Positions 1 to 7,739 are shown, numbered from the stretch's first letter. The stretch: DNA of 13,988 nucleotides from Thioalkalivibrio sp. (GCA_007119005.1 SKQM01000104.1:1-13988); one strand, 5' to 3'. Numbers and translations: made by a program. Notes: generated by a model not told the origin, from the sequence alone.

Positions 1-1
1 A

Positions 2-280
2 CGGATCGTCGAGCAGGCGGAGGTCAACGAACTGCTGAACCACCCGCAGCACCCCTACACCCAGGCACTGCTCGCGGCGATTTCGGACCCCGATCCCGAC
101 AACGCGCACCAGCTGCGCGAGGTACCCCCCGGCGAACCGCCGAGCCTGCTGAAGCCACCGCCCGGCTGCCGTTTCCACCCGCGCTGCAACCGGATGATCG
201 CCGGCACCTGCGACCGACAGGACCCGCCGGATCTCGAACCGCGCCCGGGGCACCACACCGCCTGCTGGCTCTACCGCTGA
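2..280 (+). CDS. Oligopeptide/dipeptide ABC transporter ATP-binding protein, C-terminal end (5' truncated by the window)
   Basis: The window opens inside this gene; 92 codons and a TGA remain. The visible part is the C-terminal extension typical of OppD/DppD-type ATPases: HPYTQALLAA near the start, the loop GEPPSLLKPPPGCRFHPRC, and two more cysteines before the end (GTCDRQ and HTACWLY). In the family this cysteine-bearing tail follows the nucleotide-binding domain and helps dock on the inner-membrane permeases of a peptide or nickel importer. Walker A, signature and Walker B motifs lie upstream, outside the window. OppD and OppF cannot be told apart from this fragment, although the complete cysteine cluster is common to both. 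The next gene starts 9 nt downstream, so it is probably in the same transcript. Family call is firm; substrate unknown. Confidence 0.9.
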   Translation, partial: RIVEQAEVNELLNHPQHPYTQALLAAISDPDPDNAHQLREVPPGEPPSLLKPPPGCRFHPRCNRMIAGTCDRQDPPDLEPRPGHHTACWLYR

Positions 281-289
281 CGGGGAGAC

Positions 290-469
290 ATGCACCTTCT
301 TCTGAGCGGTGTCGCGATCATGCTCACGGGCCTTGGGTTGTTGCTGGCCCAGGTCAGCCGTGCGATCGAACCGGGCCTTGCGCTGTCCCTGGCCGCCTAT
401 GCCGCCGCCTTCGGCGGCCTGTTGGTCGCGATCGCGGGCCTGATCCAGATCCTTTCTGCCAGGCGTTAA
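290..469 (+). CDS. Small two-helix membrane protein, 59 residues, unrecognised
   Basis: ATG at 290 is preceded by GGGGAG at 281-286, and the frame runs to TAA at 467-469. The product is almost entirely hydrophobic: a first helix at about residues 2-20 (LLLSGVAIMLTGLGLLLA), a short polar link (QVSRAIEPG), a second helix at about residues 30-55 rich in Ala, Gly and Leu, and a basic SARR end. The pattern predicts a hairpin-like inner-membrane protein with no catalytic residues. It sits 9 nt after the ABC ATPase gene and 13 nt before the FAD oxidoreductase gene, so translation within one operon is likely. I do not recognise the family. The reading frame, ribosome binding site and spacing support a real gene; any function, such as an accessory subunit, is unknown. 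Confidence 0.7.
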   Translation: MHLLLSGVAIMLTGLGLLLAQVSRAIEPGLALSLAAYAAAFGGLLVAIAGLIQILSARR

Positions 470-482
470 CCGGGGAGAGCCA

Positions 483-1733
483 ATGACACTGAGCGTTGCG
501 GTGGTCGGAAGCGGAATGGCAGGCCTTGCGGCGGCGCATTTCTGCCGCGAAGGGGGTTGTGACGTCACCGTCTTCGAGCAGCAGCCGGGCTGGGGCATGG
601 ACGCGCACGCGGTATCCGTGCACGACGCGCGCGTCGATGTGCCCCTGCGGGTGATGAACACCTCGGCGTGGAACAGCGTGCTCTCGCTGGCTGCCGAGGT
701 CGGTGTGGACACCTACGACATCCGCACCTTCATCTCCTGCAGCCGTTCCGACCGCAGCACCTGGTTCCGCAGCGGCCGCCTGCCGCTGACCGAACGGCAT
801 TTCGTCGGATCGCTGCGCTACCTCGACCGGCGCGCGTGGCGCGTGGTGCGGACGTTGTACCGTCTCTCCCGCGCGGCACGACACCTGCCTGAGCAGGACG
901 GAAGCCTCTCCCTGAAGAGCTACCTCGACCGCGAGGAGTTCGATACGGAAGTCTGGCGGGGACTCGTATTGCCGATGCTCGTGACGATCTGCACCTGCGA
1001 CGAACGCCACCTGCTCGACTGGCCAGCCGGCCAACTGCTCTCGCTGCTGCAGAACATCCTGCACGGGCCCGGACTGGTGCGATTGCGCGGCGGCACTTCG
1101 GCCCTGGTCGGCGCGCTGTCCCGGGATCTGCAACACTTCAGCGGCAGCGCCGTCGTCGAGGTCGTGCAACGCGACGACCGCGTCATCGTGACCAATGCCC
1201 GTGGCGAGGGGGGCCGCTTCGACCGGGTCATCCTCGCGACCCAGGCCAACCAGCTCGACTTCCTCGACGACGGGCAGTTCGCGAAGGAGCGTGAAGTGCT
1301 CTCCGGGATCCGCTTCGCCGACGGCGAGCTGATCACGCACACCGATCCGCGTTTCATGCCGCGTGATCGACGTGACTGGACCGCACTGAACTTCCAGACC
1401 GACGCCGGGATGGACAACGTCATGTTCACCGTCTGGATCAACGCGGTCGAAGCCGGCATGAGCACCGACGATCCGCCGGTTCTGCAGACCTGGAACCCCA
1501 TCTTTCCGGTGCACGAGGACAAGGTCATCGACCGAACCCCGCTGCAACGGGCCGTGGTCCATGCCGGGACAGAGGCGGTACTGCAACAGATGGACGGCTG
1601 GCACCGCGAGCCTGGCCGACGCGTCTTCTACTGCGGTTCCTGGGCCTACGAGGGCGTGCCGCTGCTGGAGACCGCGGTTCAGGCCGCGCGGCGGGTGTCC
1701 GCGCTGGCGATGGGGCGCGACGTGGCGGCATGA
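483..1733 (+). CDS. FAD-dependent oxidoreductase, amine-oxidase/COG2907-like
   Basis: A 416-residue flavoprotein. The N-terminus carries a classic dinucleotide-binding fold: VAVVGSGMAGLAAAHF with GxGxxG at residues 9-14, ending in the acidic E32 (TVFEQQ) that contacts the adenosine ribose of FAD. Near the C-terminus, VFYCGSWAYEGVPLLETAVQAA matches the second FAD-binding segment of flavin amine oxidases and related desaturases. There is no signal peptide, so the enzyme is probably cytoplasmic or membrane-peripheral. Overall arrangement resembles predicted NAD/FAD-binding proteins of the COG2907 type, some of which lie beside fatty-acid-modifying enzymes; no such partner is adjacent here. Start ATG 483 has GGGGAG at 472-476. 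It follows the small membrane protein by 13 nt and precedes the alcohol dehydrogenase by 45 nt. Substrate is unknown. Confidence 0.85.
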   Translation: MTLSVAVVGSGMAGLAAAHFCREGGCDVTVFEQQPGWGMDAHAVSVHDARVDVPLRVMNTSAWNSVLSLAAEVGVDTYDIRTFISCSRSDRSTWFRSGRLPLTERHFVGSLRYLDRRAWRVVRTLYRLSRAARHLPEQDGSLSLKSYLDREEFDTEVWRGLVLPMLVTICTCDERHLLDWPAGQLLSLLQNILHGPGLVRLRGGTSALVGALSRDLQHFSGSAVVEVVQRDDRVIVTNARGEGGRFDRVILATQANQLDFLDDGQFAKEREVLSGIRFADGELITHTDPRFMPRDRRDWTALNFQTDAGMDNVMFTVWINAVEAGMSTDDPPVLQTWNPIFPVHEDKVIDRTPLQRAVVHAGTEAVLQQMDGWHREPGRRVFYCGSWAYEGVPLLETAVQAARRVSALAMGRDVAA

Positions 1734-1778
1734 TGATGGGACTGCAGTCCGCGCCCCGGCTGGCGGGAGGGAAAGTAT

Positions 1779-2762
1779 ATGCGTGCGATGGTGCTGGATG
1801 CGGCGCACCAGCCGCTGAGTCTTCGTGAACTGCCGGTGCCGACACCGGGCGCGGGTCAGGTCCTGCTCCGGGTGGAGGCCTGCGCGGTCTGTCGAACCGA
1901 CCTGCACATCGTCGATGGAGAGCTTCCCGACCCAACGCTGCCGCTGATTCCCGGCCACGAGATCGTCGGTACCGTGACTGCCAGCGGCCCTGGCGCGAGC
2001 CGTTACCCTGCCGGCGCCCGTGTCGGTGTACCCTGGCTGGGCCACACCTGTGGCCATTGCGAGTTCTGCGCCAGCGGACACGAAAACCTCTGCGGCGAAG
2101 CGCGGTTCACTGGCTATCAGCTGCAGGGGGGATACGCGGAATACGCGGTCGCCGACGAGGCATTCTGTTTTCCGATCCCCGAAGCCTATGAACCGGTCTC
2201 CGCCGCACCGCTGCTCTGCGCCGGCCTGATCGGCTTCCGGACCCTGCGCATGGCCGGCGACGCGCGCAGGCTCGGGATCTACGGATTCGGCGCGGCCGCG
2301 CACATCGTCGCGCAGATCGCCGGATTCGAGGGCCGGGAGATCTTCGCCTTCACGCGCCCCGGGGACACCGAGGCGCAGGCTTTCGCGCGCGACCTGGGTG
2401 CGGTGTGGGCCGGCGGGTCCGACGAAAGACCGGAGACCGAACTCGACGCCGCACTGATCTTCGCCCCCGCCGGGGCCCTGGTTCCGGCCGCGCTGCGCGC
2501 GGTGCGCCGCGGTGGCCGCGTCGTCTGCGGCGGCATCCACATGAGCGACATCCCGTCGTTCCCCTACGCCATCCTCTGGGGCGAGCGCAGCCTGCGCTCG
2601 GTCGCAAACCTCACGCGTGCCGACGGCGAAGCCTTTATGGCGCTGGCGCCGAGAGTGCCGGTGCGGACCACGACGACCGCCTACCCGCTCGAGACCGCCA
2701 ATCAGGCCCTCTCCGACCTGCGCGCGGGACACCTGCGGGGCGCGGCGGTGCTCGTGCCATGA
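1779..2762 (+). CDS. Zinc-dependent alcohol dehydrogenase family protein (MDR superfamily)
   Basis: A 327-residue medium-chain dehydrogenase/reductase expected to interconvert alcohols and aldehydes with NAD(P). The catalytic-zinc ligands are visible as C38 (CAVCRTDLH) and H60 (PGHE), with a further cysteine in SAAPLLCAGLIGF. The structural-zinc lobe has C91, C94, C97 and C105. The Rossmann turn reads IYGFGAAAHIVAQIA rather than the usual GxGxxG spacing; this GFGAxAH form is typical of the subfamily modelled as TIGR02822, which is also shorter than classical ADH (about 340-350). ATG 1779 follows a GGGAGG site with 8 nt spacing. The gene lies 45 nt after the FAD enzyme and its stop overlaps the ATG of the following broken GTPase gene (ATGA), implying translational coupling in one operon. 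Family firm, substrate unknown. Confidence 0.9.
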   Translation: MRAMVLDAAHQPLSLRELPVPTPGAGQVLLRVEACAVCRTDLHIVDGELPDPTLPLIPGHEIVGTVTASGPGASRYPAGARVGVPWLGHTCGHCEFCASGHENLCGEARFTGYQLQGGYAEYAVADEAFCFPIPEAYEPVSAAPLLCAGLIGFRTLRMAGDARRLGIYGFGAAAHIVAQIAGFEGREIFAFTRPGDTEAQAFARDLGAVWAGGSDERPETELDAALIFAPAGALVPAALRAVRRGGRVVCGGIHMSDIPSFPYAILWGERSLRSVANLTRADGEAFMALAPRVPVRTTTTAYPLETANQALSDLRAGHLRGAAVLVP

Positions 2763-3297
2763 GGCGGCCACCGCGCGCCCGAACCCGGGTCGTGATCATG
2801 GGGGCGGCGGGTCGGGATTTTCACAACTTCAACATGGTGTACCGCGACGACCCGGCGACAGAGGTCGTCGCCTTCACCGCCGCGCAGATTCCTGAGATCG
2901 CGGGGCGGCAGTACCCACACGCGATGGCCCGACCCTGACCCATGGCGGGATGGCTTACGGGGCCGGCTATGTCGCGGCGATCGCGGCGCAGGCCAGCATC
3001 GTCGACCCCCGCGCCCACGCTGCGGACGAGATCGCAGCGGTTTACGCCGAGTACCCGCACATCGGTCCGGTGCTGCCGGCGGTCGGCTATCATCCGTCGC
3101 AGTTGCGCGCACTGCGCGAAACGATCCGGGCGACTCCAGCCGACGTGGTGGTCGCCGCAACGCCCTGCGATCTGGCGGCACTGATCGACATCGACAAGCC
3201 AGTCGTCCGCGCGCGCTACGAATTCGCCGAGTGGGGTGAACCCGAACTCGCATCCCTCATAGACGCCTTCCTGCAGGAACGTGGACTGGGCGCCTGA
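2759..3297 (+). pseudogene. Internally deleted cyclic-2,3-diphosphoglycerate-synthetase-like GTPase (COG2403-type)
   Basis: Two pieces of one family lie in different frames. From ATG 2759 the protein opens with VVIMGAAGRDFHNFNMVYRD and VVAFTAAQIPEIAGRQYP, the conserved N-terminus of this GTPase family, then stops at TGA 2936-2938. The C-terminal part reads from about 2923 in another frame: DGPTLTHGGMAYGAGYVAA, then YPHIGPVLPAVGYHPSQL and IDIDKPVVRARYEF, ending at TGA 3297. Intact relatives are roughly 440 residues, so some 250 residues between, including the P-loop GTPase core, are missing. The junction lies at about 2917-2925. A frameshift alone cannot explain this because the middle is absent. 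ATGA overlap with the alcohol dehydrogenase shows that the original gene belonged to that operon. The C-terminal frame also has an ATG at 2950, but a free-standing C-terminal domain is unlikely to work. Confidence 0.85.
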
Positions 3298-3369
3298 ATC
3301 CTCCACCCCGGAAAGAAAGGGACGTGGTGGGCCCGTGGATAACCGCCTGCGCTGCCGTATGACGCGGAC

Positions 3370-4149
3370 CTATTCCAACGGAACGGCCGGAGGGCGGCGC
3401 GCGACGAAGAATTCGTAGGCGTAGCAGTCGGAGTGCCGACGATGCATCTCCGGCTCCTGCGCGATCTGGTCGAGAATCGCGACGGCCTCGTCATTCCCGG
3501 CGTATTGGCCGCGCAGTTTCTCGATGCGATGCTGCATCGGCGTGTAGAAATCGGACCACCAGGCCTCGTCCGGCAAGGTGAAGCCACCGAGATACTCGAA
3601 TCCGCTGTCGTCGATGGCCGCCACGACGTCCTTCACCCAACCCATTTCCGGGTAGTCCAGGTCGAAGCTCGTCTTGACCTCGGCAGGCGGGTTTTTGCTG
3701 CGCCACACCGCATCCGTGAAAGCCAGGTAGCCACCGGGACGCAGCAAGCCGTGACAGATCCGCAGCGCGTTCCCGATCCCGATGTTGTAGAGCGCCCCCT
3801 CGGACCAGATCAGATCGAAGCTCGCCGGCGACTGCCCCGGATCGGCCATGTCCGCGACGACTGCGGATACCCGGTGCGAGAGCCCCTGCTCCGCGATCGC
3901 CGCCCGCAGCCGTTTGATGGCCGGCGCGTGACTGTCGATCGCGACGATCGAGCCGGTCGTGAGTTCTGCGAGCTGCAGCGTCTGCGCACCGACCCCGCAA
4001 CCCAGGTCGAGTATCGCAGGGGATGCCGGCAGCTCGCTGCAGTAGCCGAGCGCTCTTTCGGCGCTTGCACGATTGCCCGGCCCCTGCCTGGGCAGCGCTT
4101 CGTACACCTCAAAAAAGATCGACCAGAACCGCGGACTGGGTTCGCTCAT
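3370..4149 (-). CDS. Class I SAM-dependent methyltransferase
   Basis: A 259-residue Rossmann-fold methyltransferase. Motif I is ILDLGCGVGAQT (glycine loop about residues 48-54), followed by the acidic end of strand 2 (IVAIDSH), VADMADP contacting the adenine, the strand-4 stretch FDLIWSEGALYNIG, and LLRPGGYLAFTDAVW (motif III). A Trp/Tyr-rich C-terminal section (EAWWSDFYTPM) probably lines the acceptor site; the acceptor cannot be identified. I chose ATG at 4149 because AAAGGAA lies at a proper distance upstream and conserved sequence begins just after; an in-frame ATG at 4197 would add 16 unconvincing residues and overlap the upstream ORF. It converges on the broken GTPase gene and may be co-transcribed with the small ORF 4163-4432, whose stop is 13 nt upstream of the ATG. 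Confidence 0.85.
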   Translation of the reverse strand: MSEPSPRFWSIFFEVYEALPRQGPGNRASAERALGYCSELPASPAILDLGCGVGAQTLQLAELTTGSIVAIDSHAPAIKRLRAAIAEQGLSHRVSAVVADMADPGQSPASFDLIWSEGALYNIGIGNALRICHGLLRPGGYLAFTDAVWRSKNPPAEVKTSFDLDYPEMGWVKDVVAAIDDSGFEYLGGFTLPDEAWWSDFYTPMQHRIEKLRGQYAGNDEAVAILDQIAQEPEMHRRHSDCYAYEFFVARRPPAVPLE

Positions 4150-4162
4150 TGTCGCGTTCCTT

Positions 4163-4432
4163 TCACGCCGAAGCCTGCGCCAGTGCCACGGCGGCACATC
4201 CTGCCAGCCCTAAGCTTCCCACAGATCCGACTCGTTGTATCGCTTTGGGTACCGCGCCTTGGATGACTTCCACCGACTGCCCCATCGTGCCACCCACCGG
4301 GATCTGGTGGTCCTCGCCTGCAGATACTGCCGCAGATTCCGGCTCCGAGCCACGGCAAGCACGAATCTGCGCTTCCCGTGACGCACCAACCTGATGCGAC
4401 GCCGCATCGCCCGGCACCGTCGTGGTGCGCAT
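4163..4432 (-). CDS. Hypothetical small protein, 89 residues
   Basis: Not recognised. The case for a gene is the context: ATG at 4432 has AGGAG 8 nt upstream (complement of 4441-4445), an AT-rich possible promoter lies just beyond (about 4460-4490), and the stop falls 13 nt before the start of the methyltransferase in the same direction. The N-terminal half is polar and of mixed composition with no motif; the C-terminal third is Val/Gly/Ala-rich (VGSVGSLGLAGCAAVALAQ) and could form one weak hydrophobic helix. No signal peptide, metal site or DNA-binding motif is visible. Several overlapping frames are open here, as is common at this GC content, so it may equally be a 5' leader of the methyltransferase message. 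Confidence 0.35.
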   Translation of the reverse strand: MRTTTVPGDAASHQVGASREAQIRACRGSEPESAAVSAGEDHQIPVGGTMGQSVEVIQGAVPKAIQRVGSVGSLGLAGCAAVALAQASA

Positions 4433-4476
4433 GGGCGCCTCTCCTGCCCGCCCCGGACACGTATTTCAAGGCAATT

Positions 4477-4500
4477 TTGCATGTAAACGTGACTTATACA
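4477..4500 (+). promoter_or_regulatory. Candidate promoter/operator region upstream of the ABC importer operon
   Basis: The 148 bp between the small leftward ORF and the permease gene contain one distinctly AT-rich patch. It includes TATACA at 4495-4500, a plausible -10 for rightward transcription with only a weak -35 (CAATTT-like) 17 nt before it. It also includes the near-palindrome TTTGCATGTAAA (4476-4487), whose complement begins TTTACATGCA and resembles an element in front of the TIM-barrel gene. On the complement strand TTTACA could serve as a -35 for the leftward ORF. Assignment rests on composition and position only. Confidence 0.35.
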
Positions 4501-4580
4501 GCCTTCCGGGTTGGCATCCGTCTTGCAACAGCCGGCGTCATCCGCACGCAGCGGGCCAGTCGGATCAGGAGTAGCGCGGC

Positions 4581-5411
4581 ATGTACATCGGGAGGCGGCA
4601 ATCGAGGCCACGCGCCGTACGGATCGCTTTCCAGCGCCCCGTCAGCGTGACCCTGCGCGTCGTGCTGGGGGTCGCTGCCTGGTTCATCTTTCTCGGCATC
4701 TGGCAATACGCGGCCACCGCAGACCTCGCGCCGCAGCGCCTCTTTCCGCCACCGACACAGGTGATTTCGGCCCTGGAAACGCTGTTCAGCGAGCAGAACT
4801 TTCAGGCCGACGTGCTGGCGAGCCTGCGCCGGGTCGCGATCAGCTTTGCCCTCGCGTTCGCCTTCGCGCTGCCGCTGGGGCTGTTCATGGGAGCATTCCC
4901 CGTGGTGGCCGCCTTCTTCAACCCGCTGGTGTCGCCATTTCGGTACCTCCCCGCCCCTGCGTTCATCCCGCTGCTTCTGATGTGGCTGGGTGCCGGCGAC
5001 ACACAGAAGATCGCCCTGCTCTTCCTCGGCGTGGTGTGGTTCCTGGTGACCCTGATCGCAGACCACGTGCGTTCCGTACGGATGGAGCTCATTGAAACGG
5101 CACTGACCCTCGGTGCCTCGACCCGCCAGGTTCTGGGCGGGGTGGTCTTTCGCGCGTCCCTTCCGGGACTCGTGGACATTGCGCGGCAGATGCTCGCGGT
5201 GAGCTGGACGTACCTGATCATCGCCGAGATCGTCGCCGCCACGGACGGCATCGGCGCGATGATCATGCGTGCCCGACGCTTCGTGCGTGTCGACGAGGTC
5301 ATGGCGGGCATCGTGATGATCGGCATCCTCGGGCTGTTGCTCGACCTGTTGTTCCGGCTTCTGCACTGGAAGCTCTTCCCCTACGCGCGGCAGCGCTCGC
5401 GCAAACCCTAG
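4581..5411 (+). CDS. ABC transporter permease, NitT/TauT (SsuC/TauC) type
   Basis: A 276-residue inner-membrane permease of the binding-protein-dependent class. A first hydrophobic segment at about residues 25-45 (VVLGVAAWFIFLGIWQYA) is followed by FPPPTQVISALETLF, typical of this family, and about five further membrane segments. The cytoplasmic EAA loop that docks onto the ATPase is visible at about residues 170-200 as ETALTLGASTRQVLGGVVF. The sequence ATDGIGAMIMRA near residue 225 is also a family hallmark. ATG 4581 has AGGAG at 4567-4571. The binding-protein gene starts 11 nt after the stop, with a Shine-Dalgarno that overlaps this gene's stop codon, so the three transporter genes form one operon. 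Relatives carry nitrate, sulfonates, taurine, or pyrimidine precursors; substrate here is undetermined. Confidence 0.92.
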   Translation: MYIGRRQSRPRAVRIAFQRPVSVTLRVVLGVAAWFIFLGIWQYAATADLAPQRLFPPPTQVISALETLFSEQNFQADVLASLRRVAISFALAFAFALPLGLFMGAFPVVAAFFNPLVSPFRYLPAPAFIPLLLMWLGAGDTQKIALLFLGVVWFLVTLIADHVRSVRMELIETALTLGASTRQVLGGVVFRASLPGLVDIARQMLAVSWTYLIIAEIVAATDGIGAMIMRARRFVRVDEVMAGIVMIGILGLLLDLLFRLLHWKLFPYARQRSRKP

Positions 5412-5422
5412 GAGTCAACCCC

Positions 5423-6463
5423 ATGAAACGACTGACCCCGCTCTTGTTGGCAATGCTCGTCGTGCTGCTCTCGACGGCCCCGACCCAGGCCCGCGAAACC
5501 GTGAACGTCTCGCTGTTCACCTGGCCGGGATACGGCTTCTGGTTCATCGCGAAGGAAAAGGACCTGGCGCCAGACCTGAACCTCAACATTCAGGTGATCG
5601 AGGATCCGTACGAGAGCTTCGCCCTGATGGCAGCCGGACGCCTCGACGTGGCGTCCAGCACCGTTGAATACGGTCCCATCGCAGCCTACGAGGGCACGCC
5701 GATCCGCCTGGTCGCTTACACGAACCCTTCCTACGGGGTGGACAAGATCATCGTGCGTCCGGGCGTCGAGTCCGCCCAGGATCTGATCGGCCAGCGGGTC
5801 GCGGTGCTGGAGGGAGGGCTGACCCAGATCTTCATGGGCATCTGGCTGGAGGACAACGGCGTGAGCATCGACCAGGTGCAGTTCGTGAACCTGATCATGG
5901 ATGACGCGGTCGGTGCGATGCTCAGCGGTAACGTTGCGGCTGCAGAATTCTGGGAGCCCTTCGGCAGCGTATTGCTCGAAAACATGCCCGGCGCGCGCGT
6001 CGTTGCCACCTCCAGCGAGGACTACTGGATCGACACCGCACTGCTGGGGGACGGGATGTACATGGGTGAGGCGTTCCTGGACCGGAACCCCGAGCGTGCG
6101 ACCCGCGCGATGCAGGCCTATTTCGACGCGGTGGCTTTCTGGAAGGCCAACCCGGAGGAAGGCAATCAGATCATCGCGCGCAACCTCGGACTGGAGATCG
6201 GTGATGTCGAGATGGTGATCGGCAACACCGGCGAAACGAAGGACGGCGGCATCCACATCTTCGATCTGGCCGAGTCCGCCCGCTTCATGGGCCTGCTGGA
6301 CGGGGATCCGCCCCTCGGGCTTTCCAACGGCCAGATCCGGGACCACTGGGCCCTGACCAGCGAGTGGTGGGAGCGCTTTGGCCTGGTCGGGGCGACGCTC
6401 GAACCCGAAGCGGGGATCCGGTTCGATGTCATGGAGCGGCTGGTGACCCGTGTCGAGCCCTGA
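5423..6463 (+). CDS. ABC transporter periplasmic substrate-binding protein, NMT1/TauA-like
   Basis: A 346-residue exported solute receptor. The N-terminus is a Sec signal peptide: basic MKR, a Leu-rich core, and a cleavage site after residue 23 (TQA|R). No lipobox cysteine is present, so it should be soluble in the periplasm. The mature protein begins with a first strand and loop, VSLFTWPGYGFWFIAKEKDL, then FALMAAGRLDVASSTVEYGP and YTNPSYGVDKIIVRPG, the layout of the NitT/TauT/NMT1 receptor fold in which these loops face the ligand. The aromatic-rich TWPGYGFW segment may contact the ligand. AGGAG at 5410-5414 serves ATG 5423. Its end overlaps the start of the ATPase gene by 14 nt. The ligand cannot be assigned from sequence. 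Confidence 0.9.
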   Translation: MKRLTPLLLAMLVVLLSTAPTQARETVNVSLFTWPGYGFWFIAKEKDLAPDLNLNIQVIEDPYESFALMAAGRLDVASSTVEYGPIAAYEGTPIRLVAYTNPSYGVDKIIVRPGVESAQDLIGQRVAVLEGGLTQIFMGIWLEDNGVSIDQVQFVNLIMDDAVGAMLSGNVAAAEFWEPFGSVLLENMPGARVVATSSEDYWIDTALLGDGMYMGEAFLDRNPERATRAMQAYFDAVAFWKANPEEGNQIIARNLGLEIGDVEMVIGNTGETKDGGIHIFDLAESARFMGLLDGDPPLGLSNGQIRDHWALTSEWWERFGLVGATLEPEAGIRFDVMERLVTRVEP

Positions 6464-7286
6464 ACACCACAGATCGGCGGACTTCGGCGAACTGCGCATC
6501 GAATCCGTCAGCAAGCGGTACCCGGGGGCCCACCGTCGCGAACCCCCGCGGCTCGCGCTGGAGTCGATTTCGTTCGACCTTCGGCGCGGTGCCGTCGGGG
6601 TTCTGCTCGGTCCATCGGGTTGTGGCAAGTCGACCCTGCTGCGGATGGTGGCGGGGCTCGAGACGATCAGCGAGGGACGCATCACGGTTTCCGGACGCGA
6701 GGTCACCGGCCCGGGCCGTGATCGCGGCATGGTTTTCCAGACCTACACCTCGTTTCCCTGGCTGACCGTCGAGGAGAACGTCGGTTACGGACTGCGCATC
6801 AACAGTTCAGCCGCGGGAGTCCGCAGCGGGGTGGTGGACTACTTTCTGGATCGGATCGGCTTGACGCCCTTTCGCAAGGCCTACCCGGACCAGCTCTCCG
6901 GGGGCATGCGACAACGTGTGGCCATTGCCCGCGCACTCGCCAACCAGCCCGATATCCTGCTGATGGATGAGCCCTTCGGCGCACTGGACCCCGAGACCCG
7001 CTGGCAGATGCAGGAACTGGTCCTCGGCATCGTGCACAAGGAGCGCATGACCGTGCTGATGGTGACCCATGACATCGAGGAGGCCATCTTCATGGGTGAC
7101 CGTATCGCTTTCTTCAGTCGTGGGCCGGGACGGCTGATCGAGGTCATCGAGCCGACATTCGGTGCCGACGAGCGCCGACTCGACAAGGCCGCGCTGAAGG
7201 CGATACCGGATTACGGGGAAATGGAGTCGCGAATCCTGCAGATGATGCGCACGGAGGGTTCCAGGGCGAGTGAGTCGGCGGTGTAG
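6450..7286 (+). CDS. ABC transporter ATP-binding protein, NitT/TauT (SsuB/TauB) type
   Basis: A 278-residue ATPase with every expected motif: Walker A GPSGCGKST (residues 54-62), Q-loop Q97 (MVFQTYTSFPW), signature LSGGMRQR (149-156), Walker B LLMDEP (170-175), D-loop GALD, and H-loop H207 (VTHDIEEA). The FPWLTVEENVGYGL run after the Q-loop is characteristic of the nitrate/sulfonate/taurine group. The only suitable start is GTG at 6450, lying 14 nt inside the binding-protein gene; conserved sequence (LRIESVSKRYPG) begins about 15 residues later, and no later start precedes it. The ribosome binding site is weak (GGAG at 6433-6436 is far), consistent with translational coupling. It ends 27 nt before the convergent MarR-like gene. 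Confidence 0.93.
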   Translation: MSSPEHHRSADFGELRIESVSKRYPGAHRREPPRLALESISFDLRRGAVGVLLGPSGCGKSTLLRMVAGLETISEGRITVSGREVTGPGRDRGMVFQTYTSFPWLTVEENVGYGLRINSSAAGVRSGVVDYFLDRIGLTPFRKAYPDQLSGGMRQRVAIARALANQPDILLMDEPFGALDPETRWQMQELVLGIVHKERMTVLMVTHDIEEAIFMGDRIAFFSRGPGRLIEVIEPTFGADERRLDKAALKAIPDYGEMESRILQMMRTEGSRASESAV

Positions 7287-7313
7287 GTATGGGGCCGTGC
7301 AACGAATGCGGTG

Positions 7314-7709
7314 TCAGGTGCCTCTCTTCACATCCCGGTCGAAGGGTCCGGACTCGAACGTGGTGAGGGCGTGATCGATGAACCCCTCGATGCTTCGCGC
7401 GAGATCGGCCGACAGCGCAACGCGCTTGGAACGGCGGTCTGCGGGGTCGACCGTCTCCGTCAGAAGACCCGCTACGATCGCGCGCTGCACATATTTCACC
7501 GCGGTTCGAAGACTCACGCGGGGCATGAATGCATAGAGATCCGTCTTCTTCATCGGCTTGTCCCCCGCCAGCCACATGCGGGTGAAGAGGTCCGAGTAGT
7601 TGAGATCGTAATAGGCCTCATCGGGAAAAACCTCGCCCCAGAAACGATCGATTTCGTGCAGCGCGAGCACGAAGCTTTTTCTCTGGGCAAGCGAGTGACG
7701 ACGGGGCAT
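7314..7709 (-). CDS. MarR-like winged-helix transcriptional regulator
   Basis: A 131-residue DNA-binding protein. The central part forms a helix-turn-helix (about residues 52-84, MKKTDLYAFMPRVSLRTAVKYV and AIVAGLLTE), followed by a wing with the MarR-type pattern DPADRRSKRVALS (88-100) and a C-terminal dimerisation helix. N-terminal helices with Trp/Tyr residues could form a ligand pocket. It is convergent with the importer operon and divergent from the TIM-barrel/desaturase operon, with a shared 160-bp upstream region, so control of one or both is likely. The ATG at 7709 has no Shine-Dalgarno; the 5' side reads CCGCCTTCTG. Either the start is leaderless or weakly translated, or initiation is unusual; no alternative start fits the domain. 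Confidence 0.82.
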   Translation of the reverse strand: MPRRHSLAQRKSFVLALHEIDRFWGEVFPDEAYYDLNYSDLFTRMWLAGDKPMKKTDLYAFMPRVSLRTAVKYVQRAIVAGLLTETVDPADRRSKRVALSADLARSIEGFIDHALTTFESGPFDRDVKRGT

Positions 7710-7739
7710 CAGAAGGCGGAATTCTTTTATTTGAAATTG

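Noticed and set aside
354..2771. Very long open frame on the minus strand (805 codons) opposite the FAD enzyme and alcohol dehydrogenase
   Set aside because: It is the antisense shadow of two clear genes in GC-rich DNA; the translation is rich in His, Arg, Gly and Val with no family motif.
2890..2960. Programmed frameshift joining the two halves of the GTPase-like gene
   Set aside because: No slippery sequence is seen, and joining the frames would still leave about 250 family residues missing.
5408..6730. Minus-strand 440-codon frame opposite the binding protein and ATPase
   Set aside because: Antisense shadow of genes with full motif support; no recognisable domain.
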